A stretch of DNA of 64,000 nt from Sedimentibacter saalensis (GCF_007830175.1 NZ_VLKH01000005.1:169653-233652); one strand, 5' to 3'. Positions 19,672 through 29,291 are shown, numbered from the stretch's first letter. Notes: a model not told the origin generated them from the sequence alone. A program made the numbers and translations.

Positions 19672-21000
19672 ATGGACAGCTATAGAATAAAGGTTGTAGA
19701 AACATTAAAAAAAATATTCAAGGATAAATCCTATTCAAACATTGTAATAAGCAATGACATAAGAAATATAGATTTAAGGCATCAGGCTCTTTACAGGAAA
19801 TCTGTGCTTGGTGTTGTAGAACATTTGATGTTTATCGACTGGATAATAAATCAAATGTCAAACACCAAGACAAAAAAAATGGAGACAGATGTTCTTGTTG
19901 TGCTTCGCCTTGCTGTGTATCAGATGTTTTTCCTCGACAACTCTTATGAAAACATGGTTGTGAGCGAATCAGTGCAGTACATTAAGGACAAGGGAAACAT
20001 AAGGGCATCAAAATTTGTAAATGGTGTATTAAGAAACATATTAAGACAAAAAAAAGAACTGCTTGAAAAAATGGAACATTTACCACGGGAAGAATATTTA
20101 AGCGTAAAATATTCGTACCCCGCTGAACTGATAAAAAGGTGGCAGCTGCAGTTTGGAAAAAATAAAATCGAGGAAGTTTTGTCAGCAAACAATGCTGAAG
20201 CTCCACTTGAAATAAGAGTGAACAACATGAAAATTTCAAGAGATGAACTTTTGAAAATTTTCAATGAAAAAGGAATAATTGCAGAAAGATGCAAATATGC
20301 TCATAAGGGAATACGAATTTTAAATCCTATTGAAACAGACAAGACCGAAGAATACAAAAAAGGTCTTTTTTCCATACAAAGCGAAAGCTCCATGCTGGCC
20401 GGACAAATATTAAATCCGGCTGAAGACAGCCTTGTTATAGACATGTGTGCAGCTCCTGGAGGAAAGTCTTTAAACGCTTCAGAAATCATGAACAACACTG
20501 GTAAAATCTTAAGCAGGGACATTTATCCGGGAAAACTTTCACTCATTGAAAAAGAAAAACAAAGGCTTGGATTAAACAATATAAAAGCTGAGGCATATGA
20601 TGCCACTGTTACTGATGAGACATTGATTGAAAAGGCTGATTTTATAATTGCCGATGTGCCTTGTTCAGGACTTGGAATAATAAGACGAAAACCTGAAATC
20701 AAGTACAACAGGACAGAAGCTGAAATAAAAGAAATTTTAAACATACAGTTAAAAATACTTGAAAATGCTGCTAAATACCTGAAAAGGGGTGGAATGATGG
20801 TGTATTCCACATGCACAACAAACAAGGAAGAAAATCTCGACATTGTTATGGAATTTTTAAAGCATAACAAAGGTTTTGCACTTGAAGATTTTTCAGACAA
20901 AATAAATGACTTTCCTGATGCAAAAAAAGGATACATAGAAATATATCCACACGTTCATGGTATGGATGGCTTTTTTATTGCGAAAATTAAAAGGTTATGA
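19672..21000 (+). CDS. rsmB: 16S rRNA (cytosine-967-C5)-methyltransferase RsmB
   Basis: RsmB methylates C967 of 16S rRNA using S-adenosylmethionine. The 442-residue product has an N-terminal NusB-like domain (about 1-140) and a C-terminal methyltransferase domain with the SAM motif DMCAAPGGKS, ADVPCSGLG with one catalytic cysteine, and YSTCTTNKEEN with the second. The start follows GAGGT. The end of the gene also contains the promoter for rlmN. Confidence 0.95.
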   Translation: MDSYRIKVVETLKKIFKDKSYSNIVISNDIRNIDLRHQALYRKSVLGVVEHLMFIDWIINQMSNTKTKKMETDVLVVLRLAVYQMFFLDNSYENMVVSESVQYIKDKGNIRASKFVNGVLRNILRQKKELLEKMEHLPREEYLSVKYSYPAELIKRWQLQFGKNKIEEVLSANNAEAPLEIRVNNMKISRDELLKIFNEKGIIAERCKYAHKGIRILNPIETDKTEEYKKGLFSIQSESSMLAGQILNPAEDSLVIDMCAAPGGKSLNASEIMNNTGKILSRDIYPGKLSLIEKEKQRLGLNNIKAEAYDATVTDETLIEKADFIIADVPCSGLGIIRRKPEIKYNRTEAEIKEILNIQLKILENAAKYLKRGGMMVYSTCTTNKEENLDIVMEFLKHNKGFALEDFSDKINDFPDAKKGYIEIYPHVHGMDGFFIAKIKRL

Positions 21001-21006
21001 TATAAT
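20978..21006 (+). promoter_or_regulatory. Sigma-A-type promoter of rlmN-prpC-prkC-rsgA
   Basis: TTGCGA (20978-20983), a 17-base spacer and a perfect TATAAT (21001-21006). It overlaps the last codons of rsmB and lies 39 bases before the rlmN start codon, so it may give this group a transcript of its own. Confidence 0.65.
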
Positions 21007-21044
21007 TTGGGCAACTGTACGAGATTAAACAAGAAGGTAAATAT

Positions 21045-22073
21045 ATGATAAAAATAGATGAGTTAAGCTTTGAAGAACTGGAAAAGGCAATGACAGAACT
21101 TGGTGAGCCGAAATTTAAAGCCAAACAGATTTTTGACTGGATACATGAAAAGACTGTTGACTCTTTCGACAAAATGTCAAATGTAAGCAAGAAGACGAAA
21201 GAAGAGCTTGCAAAAAAATATGAATTTACAAAATCAACAATAGAATTGAAGCTTGAGTCCAAGCTGGATGAAACAAAAAAATATGTTATTATGTTTGAGG
21301 ACGGCAATGTGGTTGAAAGCGTGTATTTGAAATACAAGTTTGGAAACACCGCATGCATTTCATCCCAGGTGGGATGCAAAATGGGCTGTCATTTTTGTGC
21401 ATCCACAAAAAACGGGTTTTTAAGAAATCTTACTGCAGCCGAAATGCTCAGACAAATATATCTTATTCAGGAAGATACAGGGGAAAAAATATCAAATGTT
21501 GTAATAATGGGTTCCGGAGAACCTCTGGACAATTATGACAATGTAATACGATTTTTAAAACTTATAAATGATGAAAGAGGTCAAAATATATCCATGAGAA
21601 AAATTACTCTTTCAACATGTGGTATAGTACCAAACATTTATAAGCTTGCGGATGAAGATATACCAATCACATTAGCCATATCACTACATGCTCCTTCTCA
21701 GGAAAAAAGAGAGGAAATACTTCCAACAGCAAAGAAGTACAAACTTCCCGAGCTTATGAAAGCCTGCGACCACTACATTAATTCCACAGGAAGAAGACTT
21801 ACATTTGAATATATAATGATTAAAGGCTTCAATGATTCTCCAGAAGATGCAGTGATGCTTTCTCATCTTTTGAAAAACAAGCTTGCAAATGTTAATTTAA
21901 TACCATGTAACTATGTGAAGGAGGCCGACATAAAGCCTTCTGAAAATCTAAATATAGAAAAATTTAAAAAATTGCTGACAGAAAACGGAATAAATGCCAC
22001 AGTTAGAAGAGAACTCGGAAGCGACATCAATGCTGCATGCGGTCAGCTCAGAAATAATTTTTTAAAAATATGA
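21045..22073 (+). CDS. rlmN: Dual-specificity RNA methyltransferase RlmN (radical SAM)
   Basis: RlmN methylates C2 of A2503 in 23S rRNA and A37 of some tRNAs by a radical SAM mechanism. The 342-residue product has the cluster motif CKMGCHFCAST near residue 108, which binds a [4Fe-4S] cluster. The block VVIMGSGEPLDNYDNV follows, and the C-terminal DINAACGQLRNN supplies one of the catalytic cysteines. The next gene begins 8 bases after its stop. Confidence 0.97.
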   Translation: MIKIDELSFEELEKAMTELGEPKFKAKQIFDWIHEKTVDSFDKMSNVSKKTKEELAKKYEFTKSTIELKLESKLDETKKYVIMFEDGNVVESVYLKYKFGNTACISSQVGCKMGCHFCASTKNGFLRNLTAAEMLRQIYLIQEDTGEKISNVVIMGSGEPLDNYDNVIRFLKLINDERGQNISMRKITLSTCGIVPNIYKLADEDIPITLAISLHAPSQEKREEILPTAKKYKLPELMKACDHYINSTGRRLTFEYIMIKGFNDSPEDAVMLSHLLKNKLANVNLIPCNYVKEADIKPSENLNIEKFKKLLTENGINATVRRELGSDINAACGQLRNNFLKI

Positions 22074-22081
22074 GGTGCCTT

Positions 22082-22834
22082 ATGAAGGTGTACTATGAAA
22101 CAAACAAGGGATTAAAGCGGGAAAACAATGAAGACAATTTAATAGTTGAAGAAACAAACAGGTATAACCTTTATGCTGTTGCTGACGGCATGGGCGGACA
22201 CAAGGCCGGGGAAGTAGCAAGCTCAATAGCCATTGACACCATAAGAGAATGCTTCAAACAGGACTGTGAAAAAGAAAATTTTCTTCCGCCGTCATTTATA
22301 ATGAAAAGCGTTGAAGAAGCAAATACTAAAATAAGAAAAGAAGCCCTTGTGAAAGATGAGTGCAACGGAATGGGAACTACTGTTACCATGGCTGTTATAG
22401 ATATTGAAATGAATATTGCATACATAGGAAATGTTGGAGACAGCAGGGCATATGTAATAAGAGGCAATGAAATTACTCAGCTCACAGACGATCACACATA
22501 TGTGAACGAACTTTTGAAGGATGGTAAAATAACAAAGGGAGAAGCAAAGCATCATCCCAAGAGGAATGTTATTACAAGAGCTGTAGGCAGCGAAGAAACT
22601 GTACAGGCAGATATATTTGAAATAGAAATTTTTGAAAATGATGTGATTTTATTGTGCACCGACGGTCTGACAACTCATTTGTCAGACGAAAAGATTCTTG
22701 AAACCATAATGGAATACGGCTGTTCTTCAAGCGTGCAGAAACTGATAAAAATGGCCAATGATAATGGAGGAACTGATAATATTACCATAATTATTGTTGA
22801 CAATATCACTAGAGGTGAAGCTTATGATAGGTAG
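22082..22834 (+). CDS. prpC: PP2C-type serine/threonine protein phosphatase
   Basis: This enzyme dephosphorylates targets of the neighbouring PASTA kinase. The 250-residue product has the metal-binding motifs RENNEDN near residue 14 and ADGMGGHKAGEVAS near residue 38, then NVGDSRAYVI and CTDGLTTHLSD, all typical of bacterial PP2C (PrpC/Stp). ATG 22082 is preceded by GAGGTG; ATG 22070 lies inside rlmN. The 3' end overlaps the prkC start by 11 bases, which implies coupled translation of the phosphatase-kinase pair. Confidence 0.96.
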   Translation: MKVYYETNKGLKRENNEDNLIVEETNRYNLYAVADGMGGHKAGEVASSIAIDTIRECFKQDCEKENFLPPSFIMKSVEEANTKIRKEALVKDECNGMGTTVTMAVIDIEMNIAYIGNVGDSRAYVIRGNEITQLTDDHTYVNELLKDGKITKGEAKHHPKRNVITRAVGSEETVQADIFEIEIFENDVILLCTDGLTTHLSDEKILETIMEYGCSSSVQKLIKMANDNGGTDNITIIIVDNITRGEAYDR

Positions 22835-24872
22835 AATATTAGGAAATAGATATGAAATTATAGAAAAAATAGGCGGCGGAGGAATGTCTAATGTTTATAA
22901 GGCAAGATGTAATGTCTTAAATCGCTTTGTAGCCATTAAAATACTTAGGGACGAACTCATATCAGACCCTGATTTTGTTGCAAAGTTTAAACAGGAATCA
23001 CTTTCAGCAGCAAGTCTGGCTCATCCTAATATTGTAAACATTTATGATACGGGAATCGAGGGAGATATTTATTATATTGTTATGGAATATGTAAAGGGAG
23101 AAACCCTTAAGAAATACATCAACAAAAAAGGAAGACTTTCAGAAACTGAAAGTTTGAAAATTTCACGTCAGGTTGCTGAAGCATTAAAGCATGCTCATTC
23201 AAACAACATAGTTCACCGGGACATAAAGCCCCACAACATTCTCATAACCGAAGAAGGAATTGCAAAGGTAACTGATTTCGGAATTGCAAGAGCTGCCACA
23301 AGCTCCACAATAAACAACACTTCAAATGTCATTGGTTCAGTTCATTATTTTTCTCCTGAGCAGGCCCGTGGCGGATATGTTGATGACAAATCCGACATTT
23401 ATTCACTGGGTATTGTAATGTATGAAATGATAACAGGTGTTGTACCTTTCGATGCAGACAATCATATTTCTGTTGCAATGAAACAAATACAGGAAAAACC
23501 GGTGCCTCCATCAAAGAAAGTTAAAAATCTGCAAATATCAAAGGGATTTGAAGACATAATAATGAAGTGCCTGGAAAAGCACCAGAGCTTCAGATTTCAA
23601 AATACTGATGAATTAATAAGAAAACTTGATTCATTGAACGGAATTTCATCATCCGTTAAAACAGATGAAGAAATAATTGATTCACCTACAATGGTTTTGC
23701 CTGTCATAGGTGATATTAAGGAAAACAAAGTAATTGACATCGACATAATAGACCAAGAATCGGACAATGCATTCAGAAGCTTTTTCGGAGAAACTGATTC
23801 GACGGGCAATGAGGATAAACATAAGGAAAAAAAGACAGACATGGAAGATAAAGCACAAAAAAGCAAAAATACAAAAATTACAGTGGCTGCAATTTTAAGC
23901 GCCTTGGTTGTTGCTTTAATAGGAGGAGTAATTGCATTCAGGGCATTTTTATATGTGCCTGAAATAACCGTTCCAAATTTAATCGGAAGAAATGAAGATG
24001 AAGCTAAACAAATTGTAGAAGGCTTAGGCCTGGAGTTTAAGGTATCTGACAGACAATTTTCAACGGAGTTCAAGGAAGGTGAAGTAATTGAACAAAGTGT
24101 GGATGAAGGCGCAAAGCTAAAGGAAGATTATCCTCTTGAAGTTGTTGTGAGCATGGGTATAAAGGAAATAACTGTTCCTAACCTTGTGGGAAGATATGCA
24201 ATCGAAGCAGGAATAATACTTGCTGATGCAGGACTGTCTGAAGGAAGAGTCACTGAAGAAAATTCAGACAAATATGCTGCAGGTCAGATTATTGAACAAT
24301 ATCCTACAGCAAACAATCCAGCTGAGGCAAAGGATAAAGTTGACTATGTTGTGAGCCTGGGACCTAAGGTTGTTTATGTGAAGATGCCAAATCTTGCAGG
24401 GCTTGGACTTGAAACTGCAAAACTTCTCATAGTACAGAACAATCTTGCAGTTGGAGAAGTCACTGAAGAGCCAAGCGATGAAGTACCAGCAGGCCAGGTC
24501 ATGAGACAAAGTGTTACTGCCGGACAGGAAGTTGAACAGGGAACATCAATATGGATGACCGTAAGCTCAGGAAAAGCTGAAGAACCCGGCACAGAACAAC
24601 CTGGAACAGAACCTGGCACACAGGAACCTGGAACAGAAGAACCGACATATGAAGGAATATATCCTTTGACTATTGCTCTTCCAAAAGACAAGGATAAAGT
24701 AACTGTAGTTATTCAGAGAGTTACAGACGGCGGACGTGAAGTTGTTTATTCACAGGAGGTTAAAACTTCAGAACAGAGTATAATTGTAAACCTAAAAGGT
24801 TCAGGAATACAGGTGTTTGAAATTTTTATGGATAATGAGCCGTATGTAACAAAAGAAATAAATTTTGAATAG
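22824..24872 (+). CDS. prkC: PASTA-domain serine/threonine protein kinase PrkC
   Basis: PrkC is a membrane kinase that senses peptidoglycan fragments or lipid II and is linked to germination and cell-wall control. The 682-residue product has a kinase domain (about 10-270) with GGGGMSNVY, the catalytic HRDIKPHNILI and DFGIARA. An acidic juxtamembrane stretch and one membrane segment at about 352-374 follow. Outside the cell there are three PASTA repeats, each beginning PNL(I/V/A)G. A low-complexity linker made of iterated EPGT units and a final small domain of about 70 residues come last. That last domain is not part of the basic PrkC plan. ATG 22824 follows GAGGTG. Confidence 0.96.
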   Translation: MIGRILGNRYEIIEKIGGGGMSNVYKARCNVLNRFVAIKILRDELISDPDFVAKFKQESLSAASLAHPNIVNIYDTGIEGDIYYIVMEYVKGETLKKYINKKGRLSETESLKISRQVAEALKHAHSNNIVHRDIKPHNILITEEGIAKVTDFGIARAATSSTINNTSNVIGSVHYFSPEQARGGYVDDKSDIYSLGIVMYEMITGVVPFDADNHISVAMKQIQEKPVPPSKKVKNLQISKGFEDIIMKCLEKHQSFRFQNTDELIRKLDSLNGISSSVKTDEEIIDSPTMVLPVIGDIKENKVIDIDIIDQESDNAFRSFFGETDSTGNEDKHKEKKTDMEDKAQKSKNTKITVAAILSALVVALIGGVIAFRAFLYVPEITVPNLIGRNEDEAKQIVEGLGLEFKVSDRQFSTEFKEGEVIEQSVDEGAKLKEDYPLEVVVSMGIKEITVPNLVGRYAIEAGIILADAGLSEGRVTEENSDKYAAGQIIEQYPTANNPAEAKDKVDYVVSLGPKVVYVKMPNLAGLGLETAKLLIVQNNLAVGEVTEEPSDEVPAGQVMRQSVTAGQEVEQGTSIWMTVSSGKAEEPGTEQPGTEPGTQEPGTEEPTYEGIYPLTIALPKDKDKVTVVIQRVTDGGREVVYSQEVKTSEQSIIVNLKGSGIQVFEIFMDNEPYVTKEINFE

Positions 24873-24880
24873 GAGCTGTT

Positions 24881-25762
24881 ATGATTGATGGTATCATTAT
24901 AAGAGGCGTGGGGGGAAACTACTGCGTTGATACAGGAGAAAAATTAATCGAATGCAGAGCCAGAGGACTGTTCAGGATTAAAAATATAAAACCCCTGGTT
25001 GGTGACAGGGTCAAGATAAGAATAACAGAAGAAGATGAAAATAACGGTTATATTGAGGAAATTGAGGAAAGATTCAATGAAATAAAAAGACCGCCCATTG
25101 CAAATGCAGAGCAGCTGTTGATATTTTTCGCAGTCACAAATCCAGAACCAAGCTTTCTTCTTCTTGACAAACTTTTGATTGCAGCTGAAATAAACAACCT
25201 TAAGCCGGTTATCTGTTTCAACAAGTGTGATCTGGCAGATGATGAAAAAAAGACAGAACTTGAACAAATTTTTATAAACACAGGCTACAAGGTGATTTTC
25301 ACAAGCAAGAAGGATGAAAAATCCATTGAAAAATTAAAAGAAATATTGAAGGATAAATTAAGTGTTTTTTCAGGACCGTCAGGTGTAGGAAAATCCTCGA
25401 TCATGAACGCCGTCCAGCCTGATTTTCATCTTAAGACAGGTGAAATAAGCGATAAGCTGAAAAGAGGAAGACACACCACCCGCCATGCGGAAATTTACAA
25501 ACTTAGCTTTGGAGGATATGTTGTTGACACTCCCGGCTTCAGTTCATTTGAATTGTCAGGAATAGGCGAATATGAACTCAAGGAATATTATCCTGAAATA
25601 AAGAAATTTGATGAAGGCTGCAGATTTGCTGATTGTCTTCACAACAAAGAACCAAATTGTGTAATAAAGGACTCCGTCAGTGAAGGAAAAATAAGTGAAA
25701 CTCGTTTTTCCAACTACAGAAGACTTTTAGAAGAAATACAAAAGGCTAAAAAAATTTACTAG
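24881..25762 (+). CDS. rsgA: Small-subunit ribosome biogenesis GTPase RsgA
   Basis: RsgA is a circularly permuted GTPase that acts late in 30S assembly. The 293-residue product has an N-terminal OB-fold. The G motifs then appear in permuted order: NKCD (G4), GPSGVGKSS (G1), and DTPG (G3). The C-terminal zinc knuckle is CRFADCLHNKEPNC. It follows prkC and precedes rpe and thiN, as in Bacillus. Confidence 0.96.
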   Translation: MIDGIIIRGVGGNYCVDTGEKLIECRARGLFRIKNIKPLVGDRVKIRITEEDENNGYIEEIEERFNEIKRPPIANAEQLLIFFAVTNPEPSFLLLDKLLIAAEINNLKPVICFNKCDLADDEKKTELEQIFINTGYKVIFTSKKDEKSIEKLKEILKDKLSVFSGPSGVGKSSIMNAVQPDFHLKTGEISDKLKRGRHTTRHAEIYKLSFGGYVVDTPGFSSFELSGIGEYELKEYYPEIKKFDEGCRFADCLHNKEPNCVIKDSVSEGKISETRFSNYRRLLEEIQKAKKIY

Positions 25763-25770
25763 GAGGTACC

Positions 25771-26430
25771 ATGAATAAGCTATCACCATCCATATTGTCT
25801 GCTGATTTTTCAAAGCTTGGAGAAGAAATAAAGCTTGTTGAAGCAGGTGGAGCAGAATATATTCATATAGATGTAATGGACGGACATTTTGTCCCTAACA
25901 TAACAATAGGTCCGGACGTTGTGAAGTCTCTGAGGAAAACAACGGAACTGACATTTGATGTCCATCTCATGATTGAAAATCCGGACAATTTCATTGAAGA
26001 TTTTTATAATGCAGGAGCAGACATAATAACTGTCCACCAGGAATCTTGTGTTCATCTTCACAGAACAATACAAAAAATAAAATCTTACGGATTAAAAGCA
26101 GGTGTTTCAATAAATCCTGCAACTCCTGTAAGCACTCTGAAAGACATTATAAGAGATGTTGACATGGTTTTAATAATGAGCGTCAACCCTGGATTCGGCG
26201 GACAGAGCCTCATAGAAAACGTGAAATACAAGGTTTTTGAACTTAAGTCAATGATTGAGGAATTAAATCTTCAAGTGGATATAGAAATTGACGGCGGTGT
26301 TACCCTTAACAACTTAGAGGAAGTTTTGAGCTGGGGAGTTAATGTAATAGTGGCTGGCTCGGCAATTTACAAGGCTAAAGATGTGGCTGAAGAAACAAGG
26401 AAGTTTAAAAAAATAATGGAGTCAAAATAA
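25771..26430 (+). CDS. rpe: Ribulose-phosphate 3-epimerase
   Basis: Rpe interconverts ribulose-5-phosphate and xylulose-5-phosphate in the pentose phosphate pathway. The 219-residue TIM-barrel product has the signatures SPSILSADFSKLGEE, HIDVMDGHFVPN, FDVHLMI, and the phosphate-binding MSVNPGFGGQ. Metal-binding His and Asp residues lie in these blocks. The stop codon overlaps the thiN start by one base (TAATG). Confidence 0.97.
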   Translation: MNKLSPSILSADFSKLGEEIKLVEAGGAEYIHIDVMDGHFVPNITIGPDVVKSLRKTTELTFDVHLMIENPDNFIEDFYNAGADIITVHQESCVHLHRTIQKIKSYGLKAGVSINPATPVSTLKDIIRDVDMVLIMSVNPGFGGQSLIENVKYKVFELKSMIEELNLQVDIEIDGGVTLNNLEEVLSWGVNVIVAGSAIYKAKDVAEETRKFKKIMESK

Positions 26431-27065
26431 TGGTTGCTCTTATTATTGCAAACGGCGATGACGTTGACAAAACCTCTTTTGAAAATATGAGCATTGATTA
26501 TGTCATATGCGCTGACGGAGGACTTGAAAAGGCTGAAAAGCTTCAGGTCGTTCCGGATTTGATCCTTGGAGATTTCGATTCCGTTCATGGGGATGTTCTT
26601 GAAAAATACAAAAAAAGTTCTGAAATCATGAAGTACCCTGCAGAAAAAGATTTTACAGACATGGAACTGTCAATTGAAATAGCTGTAAAAAAAGGCTTCA
26701 GGGATATTGTGTTGGTTGGAGCCACAGGCGGACCAAGACTTGACCATTCTCTTGCTAACATGATGCTGCTTGAAAAATACTATAAATTTGGTATAAACAT
26801 CATCATAATTGACAACAACAACAAAATACAAATAATTTCAGACAATTGTAATATGCTGCTAGAAAATAAAAGAGAAACTTTTGTGTCTCTTATACCGCTT
26901 ACTGAAGAAATAAACGGACTAACACTTGAAGGATTCAAGTATCCTTTGGACAGGGTGGTCGTTAAACGAGGATCTACACTTTGTGTAAGCAATGAAATAA
27001 TTTCAGACAAAGGAAGAATAATACTTGAAAGAGGAACAGCACTGCTGTTTATTTCAAGGGATTAA
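26430..27065 (+). CDS. thiN: Thiamine pyrophosphokinase
   Basis: ThiN converts thiamine and ATP to thiamine diphosphate. The 211-residue product shows ICADGGLEKAEKL near residue 30, PDLILGDFDSV near residue 45, EKDFTDMELSIE, and GATGGPRLDHSLANM, all typical of the family. Overlap with rpe (TAATG) suggests translational coupling. In Bacillus spoVM and rpmB follow here. In this window spoVM was not found and rpmB lies 1.8 kb on, on the other strand. Confidence 0.95.
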   Translation: MVALIIANGDDVDKTSFENMSIDYVICADGGLEKAEKLQVVPDLILGDFDSVHGDVLEKYKKSSEIMKYPAEKDFTDMELSIEIAVKKGFRDIVLVGATGGPRLDHSLANMMLLEKYYKFGINIIIIDNNNKIQIISDNCNMLLENKRETFVSLIPLTEEINGLTLEGFKYPLDRVVVKRGSTLCVSNEIISDKGRIILERGTALLFISRD

Positions 27066-27086
27066 TATATAAACCTAGGAGGATTC

Positions 27087-28475
27087 ATGAAGGCAATAGA
27101 CTTTAGAGATTTATTCAAATCTTATGAAAATTACAATGAAAAAGAAATAGAAATTGAAGGATGGATCAGGACCATAAGAGATTCCAAAAATTTTGGATTT
27201 ATAGAATTAAATGACGGTACATATATGAAAAATGTGCAGGTTGTTTTTGAAAGCCACCTGGAAAATTTCGAAGAGGTTAAGAAGTATTCAACAGGCAGCG
27301 CAATTTCAGTAAAGGGCATACTTGTTATGACTCCTGAAGCAAAGCAGCCATTTGAAATAAAGGCTACAGAAATAACAATGGAAGGCGAATCAGACCCAAG
27401 CTATCCTCTTCAGAAAAAGAGACATTCTCTTGAATACTTGAGAACCATTGCTCACTTAAGACCCAGAACAAACACATTTTCTGCAGTTTTCAGGGTTAGA
27501 AGCCTTGCAGCTTTTGCAATACATAAGTTTTTTAACGAGAGGGGATTTGTGTACGCTCATCCGCCAATCATAACAGCAAGTGATGCTGAGGGAGCAGGAG
27601 AAATGTTCAGAGTTACTGCTCTTGACCTTGACAACGTTGAAAAGGTTGACGGTAAAACAGATTATACAAAGGACTTTTTTGGGAAATCTGCAAACCTTAC
27701 AGTAAGCGGACAGCTTGAAGCTGAAATATTTGCACTGGCATTTAAGAATGTGTACACATTCGGACCTACATTCAGAGCAGAAAATTCAAATACAACAAGA
27801 CATGCTGCAGAGTTCTGGATGATTGAGCCTGAAATAGCTTTTGCAGATCTGAGTGACAACATGCAGCTTGCTGAAGACATGGTTAAGTATGTTGTGAATT
27901 ATGTATTGGAAAATGCTAAGGAAGAAATGGAGTTTTTCAACAGTTTTGTAGAAAAAGGACTTCTTGACAAGCTTGACAATGTTGTAAGTTCAGAATTCGG
28001 AAGAATCGACTACACTGATGCCATTGAAATTCTCATGAAAAACAATGACAATTTTGATTATTCCGTTCAGTGGGGAACAGACATACAGACAGAACATGAA
28101 AGATATTTATCGGAAGTAATATTTAAGAAACCGGTCTTTGTAATAAATTATCCAAAGGAAATAAAAGCATTTTATATGCGCATGAATGAAGATGACAAGA
28201 CTGTTGCTGCCATGGACCTTCTTGTTCCGGGCATTGGAGAACTTATTGGTGGATCCCAAAGAGAAGAACGCCTTGACATGCTGGAAAAAAGAATGGAAGA
28301 AATGGGAGTGCCAAAGGAAGACATGTGGTGGTATTTAGAGCTTAGAAAGTACGGCGGAGTTAAGCATGCAGGATACGGCCTTGGATTTGAAAGACTAATT
28401 ATGTACCTGACAGGCATGGGCAACATAAGAGACGTTATACCGTTTCCTAGAACTCCTAAAAATGCAGAATTCTAG
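27087..28475 (+). CDS. asnS: Asparaginyl-tRNA synthetase
   Basis: AsnS charges tRNA-Asn with asparagine. The 462-residue class II enzyme has an N-terminal anticodon-binding OB domain ([19 protein letters not shown]). The catalytic domain carries motif 2 ([25 protein letters not shown]) in parts, and the C-terminal motif 3 is [23 protein letters not shown] in parts. These details favour AsnS over AspS or LysS. It starts 21 bases after thiN and ends at a strong terminator. Confidence 0.95.
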   Translation: MKAIDFRDLFKSYENYNEKEIEIEGWIRTIRDSKNFGFIELNDGTYMKNVQVVFESHLENFEEVKKYSTGSAISVKGILVMTPEAKQPFEIKATEITMEGESDPSYPLQKKRHSLEYLRTIAHLRPRTNTFSAVFRVRSLAAFAIHKFFNERGFVYAHPPIITASDAEGAGEMFRVTALDLDNVEKVDGKTDYTKDFFGKSANLTVSGQLEAEIFALAFKNVYTFGPTFRAENSNTTRHAAEFWMIEPEIAFADLSDNMQLAEDMVKYVVNYVLENAKEEMEFFNSFVEKGLLDKLDNVVSSEFGRIDYTDAIEILMKNNDNFDYSVQWGTDIQTEHERYLSEVIFKKPVFVINYPKEIKAFYMRMNEDDKTVAAMDLLVPGIGELIGGSQREERLDMLEKRMEEMGVPKEDMWWYLELRKYGGVKHAGYGLGFERLIMYLTGMGNIRDVIPFPRTPKNAEF

Positions 28476-28513
28476 TTGCATATAAAAATTACCTATAATT
28501 AAATTGACAATTA

Positions 28514-28553
28514 AAAAGATACGCAAAAATGAATTTTATGCGTATCTTTTTTT
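28514..28553 (+). terminator. Rho-independent terminator of asnS
   Basis: AAAAGATACGCA (28514-28525) pairs with TGCGTATCTTTT (28539-28550) and a T-run follows. It closes the long housekeeping series. Confidence 0.9.
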
Positions 28554-28622
28554 ATTGCTTTGAATACAATGTACAAAGGCATTGAGAATTAAATTTCATG
28601 CCAATCATACCCGGAGGTACTT

Positions 28623-28814
28623 ATGAATTATTTCAAACGCAAAAATAAATGCTGTCCATCTAATAATAAATTTAAATTTACTGAAATTCTTGGACTTATG
28701 ATTGCTGTAATAGGAGCTATTATTGTTGTACAGATTCTGCCGGTTAAAATTTGGCTTTTTATACTTGGAATGCTACTTATTATATTGGGCAGCACCCTGT
28801 TCAAGCTCCTTTGA
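28623..28814 (+). CDS. Small two-segment membrane protein, unknown
   Basis: The 63-residue product has a basic N-terminus containing a CC pair (KNKCCPSNNK) and two hydrophobic segments, at about residues 22-39 and 43-61. The ribosome-binding site GGAGG (28613-28617) and spacing are good, which supports a real gene despite its size. I recognise no family. It stands alone between the asnS terminator and the convergent rpmB terminator. Confidence 0.65.
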   Translation: MNYFKRKNKCCPSNNKFKFTEILGLMIAVIGAIIVVQILPVKIWLFILGMLLIILGSTLFKLL

Positions 28815-28844
28815 TTTAATGTAATATTTTATTGTGCAAAAAAT

Positions 28845-28872
28845 AAAAATAATGGCGTAAGCCACTATTTAT
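28845..28872. terminator. Bidirectional terminator between the small membrane protein gene and rpmB
   Basis: AATAATGGC and GCCACTATT can pair with one mismatch around GTAA. A- and T-rich runs lie on both sides, so it could end transcription from either strand. Confidence 0.6.
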
Positions 28873-28879
28873 TATTGCC

Positions 28880-29071
28880 TTATATAGCACGTTGTACTTT
28901 TCCAGATCTCATGCATCTTGTACAAACAAACTTTTTAGAAGAAACTCCGTTTTCCACAACATTAATTCTTCTTACGTTTGGTTTCCATGTTCTTCTTATT
29001 TTTCTATCAGAATGTGTTATACTGTTTCCTGATATAGATCCTTTTCCGCATACTTCACAAAACTTAGCCAT
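28880..29071 (-). CDS. rpmB: 50S ribosomal protein L28, zinc-ribbon type
   Basis: The 63-residue product starts MAKFCEVCGKGS and ends with CTRCMRSGKVQRA. These two CxxC pairs make it the zinc-binding form of L28. The central stretch SDRKIRRTWKPN is typical. ATG at 29071 is preceded on the minus strand by GGGAGGTG. An upstream in-frame ATG at 29080 overlaps this ribosome-binding site and is rejected. Confidence 0.95.
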   Translation of the reverse strand: MAKFCEVCGKGSISGNSITHSDRKIRRTWKPNVRRINVVENGVSSKKFVCTRCMRSGKVQRAI

Positions 29072-29118
29072 GCTATACACCTCCCATTTATCTAAACATT
29101 TACTATCTATCTATTTGC

Positions 29119-29137
29119 TTAAACAGAATCTGTTTAA
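29119..29137. promoter_or_regulatory. Perfect palindrome in the rpmB leader
   Basis: TTAAACAG and CTGTTTAA are perfect complements separated by AAT. The site lies between the rpmB -10 box and start codon. It could be an operator or a hairpin in the leader mRNA. No matching regulator is recognised. Confidence 0.5.
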
Positions 29138-29153
29138 CAATTTTAACTTTATA

Positions 29154-29182
29154 ATTCTACCATTAAAATATAAATATTGCAA
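29154..29182 (-). promoter_or_regulatory. Sigma-A-type promoter of rpmB
   Basis: On the minus strand TTGCAA (29182-29177) is followed after 17 bases by TAGAAT (29159-29154). The predicted leader is about 75 bases. Confidence 0.6.
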
Positions 29183-29262
29183 TATTAAATTTAAATTAGT
29201 ATAATAAAAATGCTTATTTTTATTATAATCGCCCGGACTAAGCGTTTTCGTCCATATTTTGT

Positions 29263-29291
29263 TTGTAAAATTGTAATAAAAAGGTTATAAT
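29263..29291 (+). promoter_or_regulatory. Sigma-A-type promoter of the Asp23-DAK2 genes
   Basis: TTGTAA (29263-29268), a 17-base spacer and a perfect TATAAT (29286-29291), 50 bases before the start codon of the Asp23 gene. Confidence 0.65.

Noticed and set aside
28875..29204. A + strand open frame of 109 codons.
   Set aside because: It is the antisense of rpmB, whose zinc-ribbon protein is unmistakable.
29220..29255. GGAC...GTCC pairing before the Asp23 gene as a riboswitch.
   Set aside because: The pairing is only four bases, lies upstream of the predicted promoter, and matches no riboswitch pattern I know.
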